Shown piece after piece: positions 12,301 to 21,440 of a DNA stretch of 64,000 bases. The position numbers were made by a program, and so were the translations under genes. Location of the stretch: assembly GCA_026874595.1 (NCBI GenBank), contig CM049322.1:60146886-60210885 (forward strand), written 5' to 3'. The first letter of the stretch is position 1, and the number at the start of each line of letters is the position of its first letter. The notes under the pieces were generated by a model, which saw nothing but the letters and a program-made list of their open reading frames with translations, searched no databases and was not told the DNA's origin. This stretch comes from Sipunculus nudus (Eukaryota; Annelida; Sipuncula; Golfingiida; Sipunculidae).

Positions 12301-13480
12301 TCCGCCAAAACAGAGTTTTGCGGATACTATGTTTTCAGCTGCACGCCGCCGCTGCCACCGCCGCCGCGTAGGTGTCCAGAGAACTCCTCCGTAACCGCTT
12401 GGCGGAATTTTACGAAACCCGGGATTATGTTCGGGTCACATGTGAACTGCTGCGCCCCGATTTTGTATTGACCTCTGACCTTTCCTCTCAGCTCTGCATC
12501 TGTTTGTGCGTCTGTTTCCACACATAAACCCACATATCTCGGGAACCGTTTGACGGATCAGGAAAATTTTTTTGCACAAATGTAGCCCTTTTAGAGCTTT
12601 ATAACATACACAAAATGGTGGAGCCACCTGCAACCATGTTTGCACAGTGTCCATCTGTTCGTCTGCCTTTGGTTAAAATCACTCATATCTCTGCAGTGAT
12701 TTGACTAATTCACCTGAAATTTGGCATGCGTATACATCCTGGATAGTTTTTCTGATTTTATGACAGGTGGCGCCACCTACATTCACGTTTACACTGCAGA
12801 CATCCAAGCTCATATCTCGGGAACCTTTCAAGCGATTGGGCCAAACTTTTGCATGTGTATAGATCTCACATAGCTCTTTATCATACGCAAAACTGGTTGC
12901 GCCACCTGCAGCCATTTTTGCACAGCTCCCGTCTGTTTGTCTGCCATGGGATAAAATCACTCATATCTCGGCAGTGGTTTGACATATCTGCCTAAAATTT
13001 TGCAGGTTTATACATCCCCGACAGCTCTCTTGATTTTATGACAGGTGGCGCCACCTGCATCTAGTTTATGCAGCAGACATCCAAGCTCATATCTTGGGAA
13101 GCGTTTGACCGATTGGGCCAAAATTTTGCATGTGTATAGATCTCACATAGCTCTTTATCATACGCAAAACTGGTGGCGCCACCTTCAACCATTTTTGCAC
13201 AGTGTCCAACTGTTTGTCTGCCACGGGCTAAAATCACTCATAAACATATAGTGGTTTGACTTATCTGCCTCAAATTTTGCATCTGTATACAACTTGGACG
13301 GCTTTCTGGATTTTGTGGTAGGTGGCGCAACCTACATACACCATTTGGCTGCAGACATCCATGCTAATATGCAACACTTCACTCTATTTCCCCTTGCCAC
13401 TCAATCCATGCCTCACTTCACCCGTTCCACTCTGATTTAGGCGGATACACGTAGTCGTTTGTCGACTACCCGTATTCTAG
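12301..13480 (+). mobile_element. Non-autonomous Helitron-like element
   Basis: The element begins 'TCCGCC' after an A (12300) and ends 'CTAG' before a T (13481), the insertion pattern of Helitrons (5'-TC...CTRR-3' between A and T). A 7-bp stem, 5-base loop hairpin (gtagtcg/cgactac, 13451-13469) stands 7 bases before the CTAG, again as known for the family. The first 27 bases form an imperfect inverted repeat (tccgccaaaac/gttttgcgga). The 9-mer 'gtatccgcc' at 12298-12306 recurs inverted as 'ggcggatac' at 13440-13448. This resembles the asymmetric inverted ends described for Helentron/HINE elements. The interior is about 2.5 units of a ~280-bp tandem repeat. No Rep/helicase frame is present, so mobility would depend on a partner elsewhere. 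The assignment is inferred from structure only. Confidence 0.72.
12612..13320 (+). repeat. ~280-bp internal tandem repeats of the Helitron-like element
   Basis: Units start near 12612, 12897 and 13174 at '(c)gccacctgcaaccat' and share 'aaaatcactcatatctc', 'ttttgcatgtgtataga' and 'ttgattttatgacaggtggc'. The third unit is truncated. Unit boundaries carry the palindrome GGTGGCGCCACC (12766-12777, 13044-13055, 13172-13183), and one instance extends to 16 bp. Central tandem repeats are known in non-autonomous Helitron relatives. Confidence 0.85.
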
Positions 13481-13786
13481 TTATCTTTAAGGTGGTTGTG
13501 CATACAGTCAGTAATAATATAGCAGTCTAAAGGGTTTAGGTAACGTCAACACTGAATACAGAACCCCTGGTGTCAACCTCTACAAAGAAAATAATTATAG
13601 CACTAGAGACCCATTCCTACAAGATACCAGAACAGAACAGAAATATGTTGACATGTCACTTAAGTATGGTCACTTAAGTCATACGTGGTATTTTTATGTT
13701 GTATGGATGGTAGAACATTGAATGGAAGAGCTTGATGAATAATACTGTAATATCAGCCATGGGGTAGTTGATAAAAAAAGGTCTTA
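13481..13786. other. Unique spacer, no gene seen
   Basis: About 300 bases between the Helitron-like element and the 39-bp array. No frame or repeat recognised. Confidence 0.6.
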
Positions 13787-16065
13787 ACACATACATTACT
13801 GGTAATATAATAGACATATATGATACATACATGTATACTGGTAATATAATAGACATATATGACACATGCATGTATACTGGTAATATAATAGACATAAATG
13901 ACACATACATGAATACTGGTAATATAATAGACTTATATGACGCATAAATGTATACAGGTAATATAATAGACATAAATGACACATGTATACTGGTAATATT
14001 TTATACATATAACTCATACATGTAAACTGGTAATATAATAGACATATGACACATTCATGTGTACTGGTAATATAATAGACATATATGACACATACATGTA
14101 TACTGGTAATATAATAGACATAAATGACACATACATGTAAACTGGTAATATAAAAGACATATATGACTCATACATGTATACTGGTAATATATTAGACATA
14201 TATGACACATACATGTAAACTGGTAATATAATAGACATATATGACACATACATGTATACTGGTTATATAATAGACATAAATGACACATACATGTATACTG
14301 GTAATATAATAGACATATATGACACATTTATGTATACTGGTAATATAATAGACATATGACACATTTATGTATACTGGTAATATATTAGACATATATGACA
14401 CATACATGTATACTGGTAATATAATAGACATATATGACACATACATGTATACTGGTAATATAATAGACATAAATGACACATACATGTAGTATACTGGTAA
14501 TATAAGACATATATGACACATACATGTACACTGGTAATATGACACATACATGTATACTGGCAATATAATAGACATATATGACACATGCATGTATACTGGT
14601 AATATAATAGACTTATATGACACATGCATGTATACTGGTAATATAATAGACATATATGACACATGTATACTGGTAATATTTTAGACATATATGACACATA
14701 CATGTAGTATACTGGTAATATAAGACATATATGACACATACATGTACACTGGTAATATGACATATGCATGTATACTGGTTATATAATAGACTTATATGAC
14801 ACATACATGTACACTGGTAATATGACACATACATGTATTCTGGTAATATAATAGACATATATGACACATACATGTATACTGGTAATATAATAGACATACA
14901 TGACACATACATGTAGTATACTGGTAATATAAGACATATATGACACATACATGTACACTGGTAATATGACACATACATGTATACTGGTAATATAATAGAC
15001 TTACATGACACATACATGTAGTATACTGGTAATATAAGACATATATGACACATACATGTACACTGGTAATATGACACATACATGTATACTGGTAATATAA
15101 TAGACTTATATGACACATACATGTATACTGGTAATATTATAGACATATATGACACATACATGTATACTGGTAATATAATAGACATATATGACACATACAT
15201 GTATACTGGTAATATAATAGACATATGACACATACATGTATACTGGTAATATAATAGACATATATGACACATACATGTATACTGGTTATATAATAGACAT
15301 AAATGACACATACATGTATACTAGTAATATAATAGACTTATATGACACATACATGTAAACTGGTAATATAATAGACTTATATGACACATACATGTACACT
15401 GGTAATTTGACACATACATGTATACTGGTAATATAATAGACTTATATGACACATACATGTATACTAGTAATATAATAGACATATATGACACATACATGTA
15501 TACTAGTAATATAATAGACTTATATGACACATACATGTTTACTGGTAATTTAATAGACATATGACACACACATGTATACTGGTAATAAAATAGACTTATA
15601 TGACACATACATGTATACTAGTAATATAATAGACTTATATGACACATACATGTATACTGGTAATATAATAGACATATATGACACATACATGTATACTGGT
15701 AATATGACACATACATGTATACTGGTAATATAATAGACTTATATGACACATGCATGTACACTGGTAATATGACACATACATGTATTCTGGTAATATAATA
15801 GACTTATATGACACATACATGTATACTAGTAATATAATAGACATATGACACATACATGTATACTTGTAATATAATAGACTTATATGACACATACATGTAT
15901 ACTGGTAATTTAATAGACATATATGACACATACATGTATACTGGTAATATAATAGACATATATGACACATGCATGTATACTGGTAATAAAATAAACATAT
16001 ATGGATGGTAATGTAAAAGACAAGTATGACATATATGAATACTGGTAATATAATAGACATATATG
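13787..16065. repeat. 39-bp minisatellite, about 58 units, with shortened variants
   Basis: The consensus reads 'atgacacatacatgtatact' followed by 'ggtaatataatagacatat'. Variants include 'gacttat' for 'gacatat', a short unit missing about 15 bases (tggtaatatgacacatac), and an extended 'catgtagtatactgg' form seen at 14486, 14704, 14913 and 15019. The extended form is always followed by the short form, so a composite block has been copied several times. The period is a multiple of three and few stops occur, which gives reading frames of up to about 230 codons on the minus strand (repeats such as YQYTCMCHICLLY). I regard these as by-products. Confidence 0.97.
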
Positions 16066-16732
16066 TTATTCACCTGTAAGTCTTTTGATATGATATTGGG
16101 ATTGTTCAGTTCAGCTTAGGAGAATTTCGCCTTTGAGATACAAAAATTTATATTTACACAAGTCTGACATGAAGGAATCTACATGTTTTTGAAGATTCGT
16201 ACTGGGCAGCACTGTTTTCAGACAGGTCGACTTGTGTATACTGAAGTGTGGAGGTGTACCAGCATATCTGACCTGGCCAGTGCCTCATGTGGACTGACGC
16301 AGCAACTGGTCAGTGCTGATGTAACTGCTGGCAGCTCCATCCTGTGTGACTGACCACCCTTCAAACAAACATGACAGAATATCTGTCCAGAATACAGCCT
16401 GGACAAGACAGTCATGATGTTGTGACAAGACAGCCCACCTCCAGCCCCAACAGCAGTAACAGTAGCTGCACCACAGTTGTGATGATATCATCTGTACTGA
16501 CCACTGGTCCTACAGCTGGTCAGACCTGTATCTGACACACCTCATGTTGATATGTGTCTGCATGTGTACAGTGTCTGTACAGTGTCTAAGGTATAGGTAG
16601 TACATCAATTGTGCTTTACACAACGCCATACAGGTTTATCCTCCAATGTCCCCAGAGAAAAAGCTGCTACCATGCCGCGTTTCATATGTATTTAAGACCA
16701 GTCCTTATTGCCCACTGCAGTGTTTCTGCAAG
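16066..16732. other. Unique DNA, no gene seen
   Basis: The stretch 16200-16560 is richer in GC than its surroundings, with short overlapping frames of about 65 codons on the minus strand. I recognise no domain and would not call an exon. Confidence 0.5.
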
Positions 16733-16945
16733 TATAGCATATGCTGTGTGACAAAGGGTAAGGTGTATGCTGTATGACAGAGGGTAGGGTGTATGCTGTG
16801 TAACAGAGGATAGGGTATATGCTGTGTGACAGAGGGTAGGGTGTATGCTGTGTGACAGAGGGTAGGGTATATGCTGTGTGACAGAGGGTAGGGTGTATGC
16901 TGTGTGACAGAGGGTAGGGTATATGCTGTGTGACAGAGGGTAGGG
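16733..16945. repeat. 26-bp minisatellite, about 8 copies
   Basis: Units of 26 bp built on 'gtatgctgtgtgacagaggg' plus 'taggg', alternating 'ggtgtatg' and 'ggtatatg'. This alternation suggests copying by two-unit steps. Confidence 0.95.
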
Positions 16946-17432
16946 CATGGAATGTTAGATATGGTCTAAGAATTTAGGGCTGTAGATCCTTACTTGTATC
17001 CCTATAACCCAGAAAAAATGCCTGAAATCTTTAGAACTTCACTAATTCACTGTTACTTATTTATTATTGGTTATGAATTTGAGTGTTCTTGTCCCCATAC
17101 CTAAAACACCTTAATTTTAAGAGGTTTAATGATAACATGTAAATCTTTCATATATATCACATTCAGGAGATGCAGCCATCTCAGGTCCTTGTAAAAGGTG
17201 TCGAATCAAGTCCATAAACCTTGTCAGAACTTATTTTATATAAACACCTAAATATCTGAAGCACACCAAAAAAACCCCGCAAACTAATAGGCTTTTTATC
17301 AAGAATATATGTGGAAGAGTAATACTGAAGATATACCTGAAGTACCGTCGTATATAATATGAGGACAGGTTGGTTTCCATGGCAGTCTTGATAACTTATG
17401 ATAAATGATATGTTATGGTATCTGTCTATATA
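16946..17432. other. Unique spacer, no gene seen
   Basis: AT-rich sequence between the 26-bp array and the long inverted-repeat element. Nothing recognised. Confidence 0.6.
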
Positions 17433-17705
17433 TATATGTCAAGGCCCAGATCGCGATCTGGACGGATCTTAGATCTGTCCAGCCCAAATTGCAATCGCAG
17501 TTCAGGCCGGCCCAAACTGCGATCGCAATCCAGGCTGGCCAGATCTTAGATCCGTCCAGCCTAGATTGCGATCACAGTTTAGTCCGGCCCAGACTGCGAT
17601 CCTGTCTTTCTTGCTTCAGGATTGCAATCTCGTCTGGACAGATCTAAGATCAGTCCAGCCGAGATTGCGATCCTAAACTTGACCAGCCCATATTGCGATC
17701 CATGC
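17433..17705 (+). repeat. Left inverted arm of the 2-kb element
   Basis: The arm is a string of related short palindromic blocks: 'cagatcgcgatctg' (17447-17460), 'ggatcttagatc' and its variants at about three places, 'tgcgatcgcaat', and several 'gtccagcc' or 'ggccagcc' boxes. It matches the right arm inverted, with scattered single-base differences and no large gap. Confidence 0.92.
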
Positions 17706-18423
17706 TTTTACGATCTCATGAAACATTGGTTGTTTTACCAACTCATTTGGTTTTGCATTGTACAATTTTCCCATAATAAATACAATTATAATACAGAAAG
17801 ACAATTTTCACTCCTTCATATAACAGGAGTGAAACATGGGATGTTTCACCAACTCATTTAGTATTGCATGGTTGTTGAAAAAAGGTAACAAGGAACCCAT
17901 GGGTTTTATATGCTCACAAAATATGATTTGGAAGAGGAGGTAGGCAAGTGCAGGTTTTGTGTGGTAATATAAGCTGTATTATGAGCTGATGGTGTTTAAC
18001 TCAAGTTATGTAAGATTATGATAATATCCTTGGAGACAGGGAAGAGGATTGATGTCATTTATATTATATACAGTAGGAAATGGTGGGCTGTTTTCACATA
18101 GGTTTTGACTTGGCCATATAACTTTATCTACATTGCAGTAGAATTATTTGAAAAAAAAACCTGTCCATTATCAGTCATGGTAATTCTGATTTTTACAAAT
18201 GAGAACTTTTATTAAATAATTACTGTTTATTCCTACCCAAGAATAAAACTTAAATAATATAACTATTTATTATAAATTAAAAACAAATATTGTGTCAAAT
18301 ATAATTTAAATTAAAAATAATTACAGCTTCATATGAAAAGATCTTTTAATAATATAATCGAAATAGATGATTATTAAAATAATATTATAGAATATATTCA
18401 TGAATACATTCATGATTACATTT

Positions 18424-18457
18424 TGAAAGTATTTGCATTTGCATTCAAATACTTTCA
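18424..18457. repeat. 12-bp perfect inverted repeat in the element core
   Basis: 'tgaaagtatttg' at 18424-18435 and 'caaatactttca' at 18446-18457 are exact inverted copies separated by 10 bases. It lies near the centre of the 2-kb element and could form a small hairpin. Function unknown. Confidence 0.85.
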
Positions 18458-19170
18458 TTTATACCTTTATTCCTATTTTTATGCATGAAATTATGGAGTA
18501 CATATATTCATATTCCCATTCAAATATATTTGCAAAGTATTCTTATCATGTCTGGTATTTATTCAGTTTCAGCAAAACGAAGTTCTTGAGAATCCAGAAT
18601 TTACTAATTTCACAAATTGATCATAAGTATGATCATAATGATCATAAATACCTGGTTTTATGGCTTTAATTTATATTTAAACATAAAACTATTATATTCA
18701 CTTTGGACTACTTTCACATCAATCTAAGCACATAGCCAAAGTCTTATGACAATTATCAACATTACAGAAATCATAAAGAGAATTTGTCTAAGATCTGATT
18801 TTTTATCATATTTAAATATTTTTATTTTTAAAAAATGTTAAAAAAAATTTAAAGCAATCTCAGCTATGAAACCATTATAAGAATAAAAAATAACTCAAGC
18901 ATAAGAACACCCTATAAATTGTACAAGGAGAAAACTAGAGATGGGCAAGTTTAATTTTATTAACATTAATTGAGGAACCAGCAATATAGATTTTGATTAT
19001 TTACATGTTCTTGTGACAGCAGATACAGCCACAAGTCTTAATATTATTAGTGAAACATATTGACATATTTAATCAGTACTTGTCTGAGTAAAATTTTAAA
19101 ATTTTGACATATATTATTTTTTTTTTAATTTTAAAATAACTATAAATTGACAAGCTGAAACACTTGGATC

Positions 19171-19443
19171 GCATGGATCGCAATATGGGCTGGTCAAGTT
19201 TAGGATCGCAATCTTGACTGGACAGATCTTAGATCTGTCCAGTCCAGATTGCGATCCTGAAGCAAGAAAGACAGGATCGCAGTCTGGGCCGGACTAAACT
19301 GCGATCGCAATCTTGACTGGACGGATCGAAGATCTGGCCAGCCTGGATTGCGATTGCAGTTTGGGCCGGCCTGAACTGCGATTGCAATTTGGGCTGGACA
19401 GATCTAAGATCCGTCCAGATTGCAATCTGGGCCTTGACATATA
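19171..19443 (-). repeat. Right inverted arm of the 2-kb element
   Basis: Inverted copy of 17433-17705. Differences from the left arm are mostly C/T and G/A changes at CpG-bearing sites (for example gcgatc against gcaatc), as expected if methylated CpG has decayed since insertion. The match stops at 'gcatgg' on the inner side. Confidence 0.92.
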
Positions 19444-20228
19444 CATGTAATTTTTGAATTAACAGTAGTTACTCTGAACAGAATTCAAAAAGACATCCCC
19501 CCTTTAGACATAATAAAATATATTATCTAAGTGACCAGTGTCAGCCATGTTTATACATCATGCTAGCCTCTGTTACTTTGGAAACATCAGCCATGCAGTT
19601 GTTTAGGTCTGGTGTGGACCTTTCAGTTGGCCTCCTTCACTCAGAGAAACTGTTTATTCAGACTCCACAAAGATGTCAAGCAAATGGACCCAGCGTTATA
19701 GCAGAGCAGCACTGGCTTCTTTCTTTATGTTGGTGCTTAAGACAGAATACATCTGGGCACTACTGTTATGGCCGCTGTGATCAGCTTGAGCAATTAGGGG
19801 TTGGTTGCTGTGGCAACCACATCCTTACACCTTTTACACAGAACATGAAGGGGGTAAAACAAACATGTCCTGATAACCCTCACGACCTCTGACCGGTATC
19901 ACACTGGGTTCAGCTGTTGATGTGTGGCGTTGAGGAGGTCGTCATGCTCTGTCCTTACCAGGCGTCTCTGTCCAGAAAGTTCAATAGACTTCAGTGGATG
20001 TCACATGTTCTTTTTGCCCTGTGTTATGGCTGCTGTGATCATCTTGGGTAATTTGGGATTGGTTGCTATGTCTGTGGTTGCTGTTGCCATTCTTATCCCT
20101 ATATTAATTGGAAATTTGCATTCTAAAGAATGCAAGCCTCCACAATGTTGGGTATCCCTGCTGTTTGATCCCCAACCAGTGTTTGCATTTACTTGTTCAG
20201 CCCATATTTCCTGGTCAAATCGTGCATA
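19444..20228. other. Unique DNA with a 47-bp internal duplication
   Basis: Two similar segments, 19766-19812 and 20024-20070, share 'ttatggc.gctgtgatca' and 'ggttggttgct'. The first runs into an RFX-like palindrome at 19803-19818. Open frames of 110 and 101 codons on the plus strand have no recognisable domain. I do not call them genes. Confidence 0.5.
19803..19818. promoter_or_regulatory. X-box-like palindrome (candidate RFX site)
   Basis: 'ggttgctgtggcaacc' is an inverted repeat of GTTGC about a 2-3 base centre, which matches the general form of X-box motifs bound by RFX factors. No adjacent gene is seen, so a regulatory role is only a possibility. It could equally be part of an old dispersed repeat, since a related but imperfect copy lies near 20060. 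Confidence 0.3.
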
Positions 20229-21440
20229 AGTGACTCCAAAGTGACTCCAAAGTGACTCCAAAGTGACTGCACATTTGTGAATGTTCCTTGAAGATGTTGC
20301 TGAATCTGGATCCAGTCTCGGATCCACACAAAATCTAATTTATTCTTCATTGGTTCATTCCAGTCTCGGATCCACACAAAATCTAATTTATTCTTCATTG
20401 GTTCATTCCAGTCTCGGATCCACACAAAATCTAATTTATTCTTCATTGGTTCATTCCAGTCTCGGATCCACACAAAATCTAATTTATTCTTCATTGGTTC
20501 ATTCCAGTCTCGGATCCACACAAAATCTAATTTATTCTTCATTGGTTCATTCCAGTCTCGGATCCACACAAAATCTAATTTATTCTTCATTGGTTCATTC
20601 CAGTCTCGGATCCACACAAAATCTAATTTATTCTTCATTGGTTCATTCCAGTCTCGGATCCACACAAAATCTAATTTATTCTTCATTGGTTCATTCCAGT
20701 CTCGGATCCACACAAAATCTAATTTATTCTTCATTGGTTCATTCCAGTCTCGGATCCACACAAAATCTAATTTATTCTTCATTGGTTCATTCCAGTCTCG
20801 GATCCACACAAAATCTAATTTATTCTTCATTGGTTCATTCCAGTCTCGGATCCACACAAAATCTAATTTATTCTTCATTGGTTCATTCAAGTCTCGGATC
20901 CACACAAAATCTAATTTATTCTTCATTGGTTCATTCCAGTCTCGGATCCACACAAAATCTAATTTATTCTTCATTGGTTCATTCCAGTCTCGGATCCACA
21001 CAAAATCTAATTTATTCTTCATTGGTTCATTCCAGTCTCGGATCCACACAAAATCTAATTTATTCTTCATTGGTTCATTCCAGTCTCGGATCCACACAAA
21101 ATCTAATTTATTCTTCATTGGTTCAGTCCAGTCTCGGATCCACACAAAATCTAATTTATTCTTCATTGGTTCATTCCAGTCTCGGATCCACACAAAATCT
21201 AATTTATTCTTCATTGGTTCATTCCAGTCTCGGATCCACACAAAATCTAATTTATTCTTCATTGGTTCATTCCAGTCTCGGATCCACACAAAATCTAATT
21301 TATTCTTCATTGGTTCATTCCAGTCTCGGATCCACACAAAATCTAATTTATTCTTCATTGGTTCATTCCAGAAATCCCCTGAAATTTCATAAGATTCCAT
21401 TTATGATTGCATGAGTAATGTTGTTAACAAACACACAAAT
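20229..21440 (+). repeat. Dispersed repeat family A, copy 2, expanded in the middle
   Basis: The outer parts, 20261-20310 and 21372-21440, match the single copy at 6613-6800. At the left edge an 11-bp unit, 'agtgactccaa', repeats about three times (20229-20260). In the middle the segment that is single in copy 1 has become the 48-bp array. No protein is encoded outside repeat-driven frames. Confidence 0.78.
20311..21371. repeat. 48-bp minisatellite, 22 near-identical copies
   Basis: Every unit runs 'tccagtctcggatccacaca', then 'aaatctaatttattc', then 'ttcattggttcat'. I see only two deviating bases in the whole array (near 20889 and 21126), so it is either very young or strongly homogenised. 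At 16 codons per unit it is open on both strands. The minus frame (20189-21400, 403 codons) repeats DWNEPMKNKLDFVWIR and the plus frame (20281-21414, 377 codons) repeats SSLGSTQNLIYSSLVH. Two opposed long frames over one array, in a transposon-like context, argue that neither is a gene. Confidence 0.97.

Larger units (their letters stand above)
17433..19443. mobile_element. Foldback-like element with 273-bp inverted arms
   Basis: Two arms, 17433-17705 and 19171-19443, are inverted copies along their whole length and enclose about 1.46 kb of very AT-rich DNA. The outer ends read 'tatatgtcaaggccc' and, inverted, 'gggccttgacatata'. The arms stand out from the flanks by base composition, being rich in GATC and CpG. 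The interior has no frame over about 80 codons, so no transposase is encoded. The AT-rich flanks leave the target duplication ambiguous: TA or ATAT both fit. Long inverted arms made of repeated subunits are typical of Foldback-like and some Tc1/mariner-derived non-autonomous elements. The superfamily is left open. Confidence 0.85.

Noticed and set aside
13674-16073. Series of minus-strand frames rich in Y, C, M, I as a membrane protein family
   Set aside because: All are translations of the 39-bp repeat in different frames, broken wherever a short unit occurs.
16733-16945. Telomere-like repeat (units contain gagggtaggg)
   Set aside because: The period is 26 bp and the TTAGGG hexamer is not tandemly repeated.
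19560-20229. Two adjacent plus-strand frames (110 and 101 codons) as exons
   Set aside because: No recognisable domain. They lie over an internal duplication and next to a repeat, and they have no clear splice structure.
20189-21400. 403-codon minus-strand frame of 16-residue repeats as a gene
   Set aside because: Same reason. The array also lies in the middle of a dispersed non-coding repeat whose other copy (6613-6800) has no such frame.
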